Origin: Kitasatospora sp. Root107
GTDB taxonomy: Bacteria; Actinomycetota; Actinomycetes; Streptomycetales; Streptomycetaceae
Assembly: GCF_001424875.1 (NCBI RefSeq)
Contig: NZ_LMCT01000007.1
Coordinates: 32,715 to 96,714, forward strand
Length of the DNA: 64,000 nt
Direction: 5' to 3'
Positions 17,880 to 27,137 of this stretch are shown here, piece after piece. Each line of letters begins with the position of its first letter. Position 1 is the stretch's first letter. Below the pieces are notes generated by a model. The model was not told the DNA's origin, did no database searches, and saw only the letters and a list, made by a program, of their open reading frames with translations. The translations under genes and the position numbers were made by a program.

Positions 17880-20471
17880 GTGCCTGGCACCAACTTGACC
17901 CGTGAGGAGGCCCGCACCCGGGCCGCGCTCCTGCACGTGGAGTCGTACGACATCGAGCTCGATCTGAGCTCGGCCCGCGACGGCGGCACCTTCCGTTCCA
18001 CCACGGTGGTCCGGTTCGCTGCCACCGCTCCGGGCTCCGCGAGCTTCATCGACCTGGTCGCGCCGAGCGTGTCCGAGCTGGTGCTGAACGGCGTGGCGCT
18101 GCCGCTCGACAGCTTCGCCGACAGCCGGATCGCCCTGCCGGGACTGGCCGCCGAGAACGAGCTCAAGGTCGTCGCCGACTGCGCGTACACCAACACCGGC
18201 GAGGGCCTGCACCGCTTCGTCGACCCGGTCGACGGCGAGACCTACCTCTACACCCAGTTCGAGGTACCGGACGCCCGCCGGGTGTTCGCCTCCTTCGAGC
18301 AGCCCGACCTGAAGGCCGCCTTCACCTTCACCGTGACCGCCCCCAAGGGCTGGGTCGTGGTCTCCAACTCCCCCTCCCCGGCCCCGGCCGGCGACGGGGA
18401 CACCCAGGTCTGGCGGTTCACCCCGACCGGCCGGATCTCCACCTACATCACCGCGCTGATCGCCGGCCCGTACGTCGGCGTCTTCGACGAGTACCGCAGC
18501 GGTGACCAGGTCGTCCCGCTCGGGGTCTACTGCCGCCCGTCGCTGCGCGAGTTCCTGGACGCCGACGCGATCTTCGACATCACCCGGCAGGGCTTCGACT
18601 TCTTCCAGGAGAAGTTCGACTGCGCCTACCCGTTCGAGAAGTACGACCAGCTCTTCGTGCCGGAGTTCAACGCCGGTGCGATGGAGAACGCGGGCGCCGT
18701 CACCTTCCGGGACCAGTACGTCTTCCGGTCCAAGGTCACCGACGCCGCGTACGAGTCGCGGGCCGCCACCATCCTGCACGAGCTGGCCCACATGTGGTTC
18801 GGCAACCTGGTCACCATGGAGTGGTGGAACGACCTCTGGCTGAACGAGTCGTTCGCCACCTACGCCGAGGCGGTCTGCCTGGCCGAGGCGCCCGGCTCCA
18901 AGTGGCCGGACTCCTGGACCACCTTCGCCAACGAGATGAAGACCTGGGCGTACCGGCAGGACCAGCTGCCGTCCACCCACCCGATCATGGCCGAGATCAA
19001 CGATCTCGAGGACGTCATGGTCAACTTCGACGGCATCACCTACGCCAAGGGCGCCTCGGTGCTCAAGCAGCTGGTGGCGTACGTCGGCCAGGACGAGTTC
19101 TTCAAGGGCGTGCAGGCCTACTTCAAGGCGCACGCCTGGGGCAACACCCGGCTCAGCGACCTGCTCGGCGCGCTGGAGAAGACCAGCGGCCGCGACCTGA
19201 AGACCTGGTCGAAGGCCTGGCTCGAGACGGCCGGCATCAACGTGCTGCGTCCCTCGGTCACGCTGGCCGAGGACGGCACGGTCGCCGCCTTCTCGGTGCT
19301 CCAGGAGGCCCCCGCGCTGCCCGCCGGCGCCAAGGGCGAGGCCGTGCTCCGGCCGCACCGGATCGCCATCGGCTGCTACGACCTCAAGGACGGCCAGCTG
19401 GTGCGCACCCAGCGGATCGAGCTGGACGTGGACGGCGCCGAGACCCCGGTGCCGCAGCTGACCGGCCGTCAGCGCCCCGCCGTGCTGCTGCTCAACGACG
19501 ACGACCTGTCGTACGCCAAGGTCCGCCTGGACGAGTCCTCGCTGGCCGTGGTCACCGAGCACCTCGGCGCCTTCACCGCCACGCTCCCCCGCGCGCTGTG
19601 CTGGGCCTCGGCCTGGGACATGACCCGCGACGGCGAGCTGGCCACCCGCGACTACCTGGCGCTGGCGCTCTCCGGCCTGGCCAGGGAGAGCGAGATCGGC
19701 GTGGTCCAGTCGATCCAGCGGCAGGTCAAGCTGGCGCTCGACGTCTACACCGACCCGGCCTGGCGCGAGCAGGGCCTGCTGCGCTGGTCCACCGCCGCCG
19801 AGGAGCGGCTGCGCGCCGCCGCCCCCGGCAGCGACCACCAGCTGGCCTGGGCCCGCACGCTGGCCGCCGCCGCCCGGACGGAGGGTCAGCTCGATCTGCT
19901 GGCCGGTCTGCTGGACGGCACCCAGGTGATCGAGGGCCTGGCCGTCGACACCGAGCTGCGCTGGGTGCTGCTCGCCCGGCTGGCGGCCACCGGCCGCGCC
20001 GACGCGAAGGCGATCGACGCCGAGCTGGAGCGGGACAACACCGCGGCCGGCCAGGAGCACGCGGCCTCCTGCCGCGCGGCCCGGCCGACCGCCGAGGCCA
20101 AGGCCGAGGCCTGGGCCTCGGTGGTGGAGTCGGACGAGCTGACCAACTACGTCCAGGAGGCCGTGATCAGCGGCTTCGGTCAGCCCGACCAGCAGGAGCT
20201 GCTGGCCCCCTACACGGCGAAGTACTTCGCCGCGATCAAGGGCATCTACGAGACCCGCAGCCACGAGATCTCGCAGCAGATCGTGGTCGGCCTCTACCCG
20301 GCCCGCCAGGTCGGGCAGGCCACCCTGGACGTCACCGACGCCTGGCTGGCCTCCGCCGAACCGGCCCCGGCGCTGCGCCGGATGGTGGTCGAGGCCCGCG
20401 CGGCCGTCGAGCGCGCGATCCGGGCCCAGGCCGCGGACCGGGCGGCCGGCGCCCGGGAGCTCGGTCACTGA
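17880..20471 (+). CDS. pepN: Aminopeptidase N (M1 family)
   Basis: Zinc aminopeptidase removing N-terminal residues from peptides in the cytosol. The zinc site HELAHMWFGNLVTMEWWNDL (HExxH-18-E) is followed by the distal glutamate in LNESFATY; the substrate-recognition motif GAMENAGAV lies upstream. Length is 863 residues from GTG at 17880, as usual for actinobacterial PepN, with the helical ERAP1-like C-terminal domain from about residue 520. The start is fixed by GAAGGAG eight bases upstream; the open frame back to 17667 is not protein-like. Divergent from rok7B7 across a 266-nt gap in which I see no clear operator. Confidence 0.95.
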   Translation: MPGTNLTREEARTRAALLHVESYDIELDLSSARDGGTFRSTTVVRFAATAPGSASFIDLVAPSVSELVLNGVALPLDSFADSRIALPGLAAENELKVVADCAYTNTGEGLHRFVDPVDGETYLYTQFEVPDARRVFASFEQPDLKAAFTFTVTAPKGWVVVSNSPSPAPAGDGDTQVWRFTPTGRISTYITALIAGPYVGVFDEYRSGDQVVPLGVYCRPSLREFLDADAIFDITRQGFDFFQEKFDCAYPFEKYDQLFVPEFNAGAMENAGAVTFRDQYVFRSKVTDAAYESRAATILHELAHMWFGNLVTMEWWNDLWLNESFATYAEAVCLAEAPGSKWPDSWTTFANEMKTWAYRQDQLPSTHPIMAEINDLEDVMVNFDGITYAKGASVLKQLVAYVGQDEFFKGVQAYFKAHAWGNTRLSDLLGALEKTSGRDLKTWSKAWLETAGINVLRPSVTLAEDGTVAAFSVLQEAPALPAGAKGEAVLRPHRIAIGCYDLKDGQLVRTQRIELDVDGAETPVPQLTGRQRPAVLLLNDDDLSYAKVRLDESSLAVVTEHLGAFTATLPRALCWASAWDMTRDGELATRDYLALALSGLARESEIGVVQSIQRQVKLALDVYTDPAWREQGLLRWSTAAEERLRAAAPGSDHQLAWARTLAAAARTEGQLDLLAGLLDGTQVIEGLAVDTELRWVLLARLAATGRADAKAIDAELERDNTAAGQEHAASCRAARPTAEAKAEAWASVVESDELTNYVQEAVISGFGQPDQQELLAPYTAKYFAAIKGIYETRSHEISQQIVVGLYPARQVGQATLDVTDAWLASAEPAPALRRMVVEARAAVERAIRAQAADRAAGARELGH

Positions 20472-20491
20472 CCGAGCTTCAGTGAACGCAC

Positions 20492-20532
20492 GAAGGACCG
20501 CCGTCCGGCTCGGAGCCGGACGGCGGTCCTTC
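20492..20532. terminator. Bidirectional terminator between pepN and the small membrane protein
   Basis: A perfect 18-bp stem (20492-20509 with 20515-20532), loop TCGGA, between convergent genes. Confidence 0.9.
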
Positions 20533-20546
20533 GGTCGTTCAGGCCG

Positions 20547-20777
20547 TTACTTCTTGCCCTTGCCCAGCGAGGGCAGCATGACCAGGCCGGCGATGATCGC
20601 GAACAGCACCAGCGGGGTCGCCACGAACAGGGCCAGGGTCTCGACCGTGCTCAGGCCGTTGCCCGGGTCGTCACCGTCGTCCGGGGTGACCGCCAGGGCG
20701 GCGGGCGACGTCATCAGCATCATCAGCGTCGCCACCGCGGAGACCGCGCCGACTCGCAAAGCGTTCCTCTTGTCCAC
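20547..20777 (-). CDS. Small secreted/membrane protein, 76 residues, unknown
   Basis: A cleavable-looking signal peptide (residues 1-29, ending SPAALA) is followed by an acidic outer stretch (TPDDGDDPGNG), one strongly hydrophobic helix (about 48-68) and a short basic tail (GKGKK). This predicts a small type I membrane protein with a tiny extracellular part. The start is GTG at 20777 with no good ribosome site. It begins 21 bases past the malQ stop codon on the same strand, so it may be cotranscribed with malQ. I do not recognise the family; coding status is supported by the clean signal/helix pattern and by its own terminator. Confidence 0.65.
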   Translation of the reverse strand: MDKRNALRVGAVSAVATLMMLMTSPAALAVTPDDGDDPGNGLSTVETLALFVATPLVLFAIIAGLVMLPSLGKGKK

Positions 20778-20798
20778 GTTTCATAAGGTAGCGGCCGC

Positions 20799-22868
20799 TT
20801 ACCGGTCGCCGCTCCCCGGGGTGCGCCTTCCGAGCACGCTGCTGAGCCGCCTGGTCCCGTCCGCCGCCGCCAGCGCCTCCAGGGTGACCGGGCGTCCGGT
20901 CCGGTCGGCCACCGGCAGGCGCCAGTTGGGGTACTGATCCCAGGTGCCGGGCAGGTTCTGCGGGCGCGGATCGCCGACCGTGTCGGGCAGCCAGACCCCG
21001 ACCAGCTCGGCGGGGGTGGCCAGCAGGAAGGCGTACAGCGCCTCGGCGGTCAGCTCCGCGCCCTCGGGCAGCAGCCCGGCCCGGGTCAGTTCGGTCCGCC
21101 AGTCGGCCAGTTCGGCGGCCGCCTCGGCCTGCTCATCGGCCAGCGGACGGGCCAAGAGCCGGGCCGCGGTGCTCGGCAGGTCGTGGGTGGTCAGGGTGGC
21201 CAGGCAGGCGGCCCGCCAGCGCTCCGGCGGGAGGATCTCGCCGTCCGCCCGCCAGTCCCGCTCGAACCAGAGCACCGAGGTGCCGAGCACCCCACGCGCC
21301 GTCAACTCCTCCCGCACGCCGGGCTCCACCGTGCCCAGGTCCTCGCCGATCACGTACCCGCCCGCCCGGTGCGCCTCCAGCGCCAGCACCCCGAGCATCG
21401 CCTCCGCGTCGTAGCGGACGTACGCGCCCTGGGTCGGTGGGTGCCCGGCCGGCACCCACCAGAGCCGGAACAGGCCCATCACGTGGTCGATCCGCAGCGC
21501 CCCGGTGTGCCGCAACGCCGCTCGCAGCAGCTCCGCGTACGGGGCGTACCCGGCGGCGGCCAGCGCGTCCGGGCGCCACGGCGGCAGGCCCCAGTCCTGG
21601 CCGTGCGCGTTGAAGGCGTCCGGCGGGGCGCCCACCGAGATGCCCTCGGCCAGCACCTCCTGGAGCACCCAGGCGTCCGCACCGTCCGGGTGCGCGCCGA
21701 CCGCCAGGTCGTGGATCAGGCCGACCGGCATCCCGGCGTCCTTGGCCGCCTGCTGGGCCGCGCCGAGCTGCTGGTCCGTCAGCCAGGCCAGCCAGCGGTG
21801 GAACTCCACCCGGTCGGCCAGGTCCTGGGTGGCCTTGGTGACGTGCGGACTGTCGGGGTGGCGCAGGCCCTTGGGCCAGTGCCGCCAGTTGTCGCCGTGC
21901 TGCTCGGCCAGCGCCGACCAGACCGCGTACTGCTCCAGCCACTTCCCTTCGCGCTCGACGAACGCCCGGTAGGCCGCCTCCCGGCCGGGGCCGCGCGCCA
22001 CCCGGTGCAGGATCTCCAGCGCCTCGAGCTTGACCGCGCGGACCGCGTCCCGGTCCACCAGGCCGTCGTGGGCCAGCACCTCCTGGCTCAACCTGCGCCC
22101 GCGCTCCGGGAGTTCGCCCAGATCGGCGTACGGGTACTCGGGCACCGCCTCGATCCGCAGGTGCACCGGGTCGGCGAACCGGCGGGAGGACGGGCGGTAC
22201 GGCGACGGGTCGGAGGGCGCGCCCGGCAGCGCCGCGTGCAGCGGGTTGATCTGCAGGAAGCCCGCCCCGAGCCCGTGCCCGGCCCACTGCGCCAGCTCGG
22301 CCAGGTCACCCAGGTCGCCCATCCCCCAGGAGCGCTCCGAGAGCACCGAGTAGAGCTGGGCCAGGAAACCCCAGGAGCGCTGCTCGATCTCCGGCAGCCG
22401 CTGCGGCGCGACGATCAGCGGGGCCGACTCGGTGCGGTCCTCCGTACGGACCGTCAGGCGGTGGCGGCCGAGCGGGAGGTCGGCGGGCAGCCAGTGCGAC
22501 CGGCCGGCCGGCAGGCCCCAGGTACCACCGTCCTCCAGCTCGACGGACAGCCGGGCCTCGGCCGGCACGTCCAGCGCCGTCCGCCGGCCGGCCCGGACCA
22601 CGATGCACGGCGGCAGCAGCCGGGCCGCCTGCTCGGCCCGGTGCCGCTCGATCGCGGCCCGCACCGCCGCCGGGCTCCCCGCGTCCACCCCGAGCGTGGC
22701 CAGCACCGCCACCAGCGTGTGCGGCGCCACCTGCACCGGACCCGACCCCGGGTCGTACGTACTGTCCACCCCATGGGCGTGCGCCAGCGCCACCAGCTCC
22801 GGGGAGGGCGGCGGATCCTCGGCGGGAGCCTGCGGACTACTGGTTGCACGATCGAGGTATGCGGCCAC
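20799..22868 (-). CDS. malQ: 4-alpha-glucanotransferase (amylomaltase)
   Basis: GH77 enzyme transferring alpha-1,4-glucan segments in maltodextrin and glycogen metabolism. The catalytic region is recognisable: RIDHVMGLFRLWWVPAG carries the nucleophile aspartate, YVIGEDLGTVEPGVREE the acid/base glutamate, and LATLTTHDLPSTAA the third aspartate. Length is 689 residues, with an N-terminal extension of about 150 residues forming a beta-rich domain, as in other actinobacterial MalQ. GTG at 22868 follows AGGAG at good spacing. Divergent from the large secreted hexosaminidase. No other maltose or glycogen genes are nearby. Confidence 0.93.
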   Translation of the reverse strand: MAAYLDRATSSPQAPAEDPPPSPELVALAHAHGVDSTYDPGSGPVQVAPHTLVAVLATLGVDAGSPAAVRAAIERHRAEQAARLLPPCIVVRAGRRTALDVPAEARLSVELEDGGTWGLPAGRSHWLPADLPLGRHRLTVRTEDRTESAPLIVAPQRLPEIEQRSWGFLAQLYSVLSERSWGMGDLGDLAELAQWAGHGLGAGFLQINPLHAALPGAPSDPSPYRPSSRRFADPVHLRIEAVPEYPYADLGELPERGRRLSQEVLAHDGLVDRDAVRAVKLEALEILHRVARGPGREAAYRAFVEREGKWLEQYAVWSALAEQHGDNWRHWPKGLRHPDSPHVTKATQDLADRVEFHRWLAWLTDQQLGAAQQAAKDAGMPVGLIHDLAVGAHPDGADAWVLQEVLAEGISVGAPPDAFNAHGQDWGLPPWRPDALAAAGYAPYAELLRAALRHTGALRIDHVMGLFRLWWVPAGHPPTQGAYVRYDAEAMLGVLALEAHRAGGYVIGEDLGTVEPGVREELTARGVLGTSVLWFERDWRADGEILPPERWRAACLATLTTHDLPSTAARLLARPLADEQAEAAAELADWRTELTRAGLLPEGAELTAEALYAFLLATPAELVGVWLPDTVGDPRPQNLPGTWDQYPNWRLPVADRTGRPVTLEALAAADGTRRLSSVLGRRTPGSGDR

Positions 22869-23131
22869 TCTTGGGCTCCTGCGGTCAGTGAAGCCGTACG
22901 GGACTCCCCAGTCCTACCCGCGCCCACCCCACCCGACCCCGGCACCCACACGGCGGAGTCACCCGAACGGATGGGCAGCACTGCGCACCACGGCGGAGCC
23001 GGACCTGCCGCGCATGGGTGATTTCAGGGCATAAAGGTCATTGCTCGCACGGGCGTTGACTTCGGAACGGCTTGCTGGTGGGCTGTCCGCCGGGGGCTTG
23101 GACCGGACGTTTTCAGGTTGAGGAGGGTCCT

Positions 23132-26100
23132 GTGCAGGCTCGGGTTTCGGTGGCCGCCGGTCGGCGGTTGCGGCAGCAGATCGAGCAGAGCGCGGCCCTC
23201 CGTGAGGTGCTCTGGCATCCGGCGGCGCTGGCCGCCCGGCGGGCCACAGCGCGGACGGCGCGGCAGTTGGCGCCGAAGACGGCGGACCGGCTGATCGCGG
23301 ATCTCAAGGGCACCGAACCGCTGCTCGCGTCAGTGCGGGCGGAGCGCAGGCGGGGACGTCGGCGGGCCACTCTGCAGTTGGCCGCGACGCTCTCGGCCGC
23401 CGCCGTGGTCGGTGGGTTGCTGGTCGGGATCCCGGGCACGGCCTTTGCCGAGACGCCGGCCGGACGGACCGTCAGCAGTGCGCCCCGGACGCCGCTCGGC
23501 ACGCTGGCCGACCCGCAGGTGTACCCCAGGCCGCAGCAGTTGACCGTGGCCGGAAAGCCCGTCAGTGTGCCGCCCGCAGTGAATCTGGTGAGCGCGGACC
23601 AGGCCGACGGGCCTGCCCTGGATGTCGTCCGGGAGCTGCTCGGGGCGGCCGGGGCGACCACCGTCACACCGCTGCCCGACCTGCCCGCCGAGCCCGCGCC
23701 GGGCAGCCTGACCGTGTACGTCGGCGGGCCCCGGGAGACGGCGGGCGGGGCGGTCGACCGGGCGCTGCGCAGCCTCGCGACGGCGGCCGGACAGCAGCTC
23801 TCGTTCGACGGACTGCCCGCCGGGGGGTACCTGCTGGCGGCCGGTCAGCTGCCGACCACCGGCGGCAGCTACGGCGCGGTGGTGCTGGCCGGGGTGGACG
23901 CCGCCGGGACGTTCAACGCCGCGCAGAGCCTTCGGCAGCTGCTCGCCCCCGTCCAGCCCGGTCAGGGACAGGGCCCCGGCGCGTTCGGCTTTCCGGGCGT
24001 CGTGGTCCGGGACTGGCCCAGCGGCGCAGCCGTCCGGGGCCTCGCCGAGTCGTTCCACGGCACGCCCTGGAGCGCCGAACAGCGGCTGGCCCAGCTCGAC
24101 TTCCTCGGCCGGACCAAGCAGAACTTCTACCTCTACGCCCCCGGCGGCGACCCGTACCGGCTGTCCCGCTGGCGCGAGGCCTACCCCGCCGCGCAGGCCG
24201 CCGAGCTGCGGGAGCTCGCCGACCGGGCCCGGCAGAACCACGTCACGCTCGGGTACTCGATCGACCCGGGCCAGTCGTTCTGCTACAGCTCCGCCAAGGA
24301 CCTGGACGCGCTGCTCGGCAAGCTGGACGGGCTGCGCAAGCTGGGCTTCGAGGCGTTCCAGCTGGAGTTCCTGGACGTCAGTTACGACGAGTGGCACTGC
24401 TCCACCGACCGCCGCAGCTTCGGTACCGGACCCGAGGCGGCCGCCAAGGCGCAGGCCGCCCTGGTCGGCAAGGTCAGGGAGCGGCTGACCAAGGGGAAGA
24501 TCCCGCTCACGGTGGTGCCGACGGACTATCAGAAGGCGGCCGCCTCGCCGTACCGGACGGCGCTGGCCGCCGGGCTGCCGAAGGACGTCCAGGTGGCCTG
24601 GAGCGGCGGGTCGGCGATCCCGGCGAAGATCACGGGCAGTCAGTTCGCCGAGGCGGCCAAGGCCGCCGGGCACGGGCTGGTCACCCTGGACAGCTACCCC
24701 GTCAACGACTCCGCGCCTGACCGGCTCTACCTCGGCGCGTACCAGGGACGCGACGCCGAACTGGCCACCGGTTCGGCCGCCCTGGTGACCGCCGCGATGG
24801 CCCAGCCGGTGCTCTCCCGGATCCCGCTGGCCACCGCCGCCGACTTCGCCTGGAACCCGGCCGGCTACCAGCCCGCCGAGTCCTGGCGGGCCGCGCTGCG
24901 GCCACTGGCCGGGACGAGTGCGGGCCTGGCCGCGGTCACCGCGCTGGCGGGCCACAGCTCCTCCTCCCCGCTGGCCAGGACCGAGTCCGGCTATCTGACC
25001 CCGCTGGCCGAACGGTTCTGGGCCGCGCTGGAGCCGACCGGCGGCAGCACGCCCGACCCGGCCCGGCTGACCGAGGCCGCCGCCCCGCTGCGGGACGCCT
25101 TCGCCACCATGGCCGGGGCCCGGCAGGCGCTGGCCGCCGAGGCGCTCGGCGCGGAGGCCGACCCGTGGCTCACCCAGCTGGCCGGCTACGGCCGGGCCGG
25201 GGTCGCGGCGGTCGACATGCTGCTGGCCCAGCGCGGTGGCGACGGCACGGCCGCCTGGCAGCACCGGGTCACCCTGCGCAGCGAGCGCGACCAGCTGGCG
25301 CAGGGCAGCGCGGTGGTCGGCGCCGGTGTGCTGGACCCCTTCCTGGACCGGGCGTCGAAGGCGGCCGACAGCTGGTCCGGCGTCACCCCCGGTGCCGTGG
25401 GCGCCACCACCACGCTGGGCACCGCGCACGACCACCGGCCCGCGCTGATGACCGACGACTCCGCCGACACCTTCTACTGGACCTCCGCACCGCCGCAGCC
25501 CGGCGACGCGATCGGCCTCGACCTCGGCCCCGGCCGCCCGCTGGGCACCGTGACGGTGCTGATGGGCAGTTGGGGCGACGGCCCGGACGCCCGCAGCGCG
25601 GCCGGCGACTTCCTGCACGAAGGCGTGCTGGAGTACACCACCGGCGAGGGCGGCTGGAAGGAACTGGCCGAGATCCGCGGCCGGCAGAACCTCACCGCGA
25701 CGGCGCCCGCCGGGGTGGTCGCCAAGGCCGTCCGGCTGCGTGCCACCAGCGCCCAGAAGACGGCCGTCGCGGTCCGCGAGTTCAGCATTGCGGCCCCCGG
25801 CGAGACCCCCGCCACGGTGACCGGCGGCCCGGACGCCGCCCCCGGCTCCCCGGCCGCCGCCGTACTGGACGGCAGCCCGGACACCGCCTACCGCGCCGCG
25901 AGCTCCCCCGACGGCAACGACGCTCCGCTCACCGTCGAACTCGGCGCGCCCCGGCCGCTGGACCGGGTCACCGTGCTGACCGACCCGACCGTCCGGGCCA
26001 CCGGCACGGTGGAGGTCCAGCAGGCCGACGGCAGCTGGGTGGCGGTCGGCGCCGTCGGCCCCGGCTGGAACGAGCTGTCCGCCCAGGGCCGCCCGGTCGG

Positions 26101-26899
26101 CGCGATCCGGCTGCGCTGGGCGCCCGGCGGCGAGCCGCCCGTGGTGAACCAGATCATCCCCTGGTACGCCGACACCCCCGCCGCGCGGCTCGGCCTGACC
26201 TCCCCCGTACTGGACGTGATCACCGGCGCCACCGTCCCGGCGCAGACCAGGGCCGTGGTCGAGTCCGGCCGCCCCGATGTGATCACCGGCGAGCTGAAGG
26301 CCGAGGTCCCGCTGGTGGCCAAGGGGCTGACGATCGCTCCGGTCCCCGTCCTGGCCGTGCCGCGCGGCGGCCGGGTCGTCGCGCCACTCCAGGTCACCGC
26401 GGCCGCCGGCACCCCCACCGGCACCTACCAGGTGCCGGTCAGCTTCACCGCGGGCGGGCTGACGGTCCGCCAGGTCCTGCAGGTCCGGGTGGTCCCGCCG
26501 ACCACCGGGCCCGACCTGGCGCCCGGCGCAGCGGCCTCGTCCTCCGGGGACGAGTCCGCCAAGACTCCCGCCGACGCCGTGAAGGATCGCGACCCGAAGA
26601 CCCGCTGGACCGGCCCGACGAAGGACGACGCCTGGGTCCAGCTCCGGCTGCCGGCCGCCACCCGGCTCGGCTCGGCGGTGCTCTCCTGGCAGCCCGCCTA
26701 CGCCTCCGCCTACCGGCTGGAGACCTCCCCCGACGGTCTGCACTGGACCACCGTCGCCACCGTCGAGGACGGGCGGGGCGGTACCGAGACGATCCGCTTC
26801 GACGCTCCCGACGCCCAGTACCTGCGGGTCCAGGGCGTCACCCGGGCCACGCCGTACGGGTACTCGCTCACCGGGATCGAGGTCTACGCCGCCGGCTGA
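23132..26899 (+). CDS. Large secreted or membrane-anchored GH84-like hexosaminidase with carbohydrate-binding modules
   Basis: A 1255-residue protein. Order: unusual 75-residue Arg/Ala-rich N terminus; hydrophobic segment with possible cleavage after GTAFA (about 105); GH84 N-terminal alpha/beta domain (about 130-290); GH84-like barrel (about 295-590; FHGTPWSAEQRLAQLDFL, NFYLYAPGGDPY); helical part; then several F5/8 type C-like beta modules (about 770-1030), a linker with a NEW3-like domain (about 1035-1125) and a final F5/8C module (about 1130-1255). The strand that should carry the paired catalytic aspartates reads QLEFLDVSYDEWHC, so only one of the pair (Asp415) is clear. AGGAGGG fixes GTG at 23132; a start at 23333 would give a conventional signal peptide but has no ribosome site. 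Target may be GlcNAc-containing glycans. Confidence 0.75.
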   Translation: MQARVSVAAGRRLRQQIEQSAALREVLWHPAALAARRATARTARQLAPKTADRLIADLKGTEPLLASVRAERRRGRRRATLQLAATLSAAAVVGGLLVGIPGTAFAETPAGRTVSSAPRTPLGTLADPQVYPRPQQLTVAGKPVSVPPAVNLVSADQADGPALDVVRELLGAAGATTVTPLPDLPAEPAPGSLTVYVGGPRETAGGAVDRALRSLATAAGQQLSFDGLPAGGYLLAAGQLPTTGGSYGAVVLAGVDAAGTFNAAQSLRQLLAPVQPGQGQGPGAFGFPGVVVRDWPSGAAVRGLAESFHGTPWSAEQRLAQLDFLGRTKQNFYLYAPGGDPYRLSRWREAYPAAQAAELRELADRARQNHVTLGYSIDPGQSFCYSSAKDLDALLGKLDGLRKLGFEAFQLEFLDVSYDEWHCSTDRRSFGTGPEAAAKAQAALVGKVRERLTKGKIPLTVVPTDYQKAAASPYRTALAAGLPKDVQVAWSGGSAIPAKITGSQFAEAAKAAGHGLVTLDSYPVNDSAPDRLYLGAYQGRDAELATGSAALVTAAMAQPVLSRIPLATAADFAWNPAGYQPAESWRAALRPLAGTSAGLAAVTALAGHSSSSPLARTESGYLTPLAERFWAALEPTGGSTPDPARLTEAAAPLRDAFATMAGARQALAAEALGAEADPWLTQLAGYGRAGVAAVDMLLAQRGGDGTAAWQHRVTLRSERDQLAQGSAVVGAGVLDPFLDRASKAADSWSGVTPGAVGATTTLGTAHDHRPALMTDDSADTFYWTSAPPQPGDAIGLDLGPGRPLGTVTVLMGSWGDGPDARSAAGDFLHEGVLEYTTGEGGWKELAEIRGRQNLTATAPAGVVAKAVRLRATSAQKTAVAVREFSIAAPGETPATVTGGPDAAPGSPAAAVLDGSPDTAYRAASSPDGNDAPLTVELGAPRPLDRVTVLTDPTVRATGTVEVQQADGSWVAVGAVGPGWNELSAQGRPVGAIRLRWAPGGEPPVVNQIIPWYADTPAARLGLTSPVLDVITGATVPAQTRAVVESGRPDVITGELKAEVPLVAKGLTIAPVPVLAVPRGGRVVAPLQVTAAAGTPTGTYQVPVSFTAGGLTVRQVLQVRVVPPTTGPDLAPGAAASSSGDESAKTPADAVKDRDPKTRWTGPTKDDAWVQLRLPAATRLGSAVLSWQPAYASAYRLETSPDGLHWTTVATVEDGRGGTETIRFDAPDAQYLRVQGVTRATPYGYSLTGIEVYAAG

Positions 26900-26933
26900 G
26901 GGCGCTCGGGATGCGACTTTTTGCAGGCGTCCG

Positions 26934-27062
26934 AGCATCTACGGTCCAGGGGCTCGGGGAACTGCGAGGAGATCTGGCGCCTGGGTCACTGCGAATGTGC
27001 CTGACCATTTACGTACGGATCACCTTGTCCGAGGTCGGCGTCGCAGTTCCCCGAGCCCCTGG
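26934..27062 (+). repeat. Dispersed intergenic repeat, copy B (complete)
   Basis: Full copy. The left arm GGGGCTCGGGGAACTGCGA (26949-26967) is the exact reverse complement of 27041-27059. Inside lies the conserved core with the smaller inverted repeat GGTCA..TGACC. It sits between the convergent hexosaminidase and HNH genes, so it could also serve as a terminator. The 238 bases between those genes hold nothing else that I recognise. Confidence 0.85.
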
Positions 27063-27137
27063 CGTGTGCCACCTGGGCGCAGTGCCCGAACCAAAACGGC
27101 GGGGGCGTACCGAGGATTGGCTGGCAGGCCCTGTCTG

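Noticed and set aside
17694..20468. 924-codon open frame on the minus strand opposite pepN
   Set aside because: Shadow of pepN; no ribosome site, and composition is unlike the real proteins of the window.
23330..26938. 1202-codon open frame on the minus strand opposite the hexosaminidase gene
   Set aside because: Shadow frame. Length alone is not evidence at this GC content, because stop codons are rare in the antisense frames.
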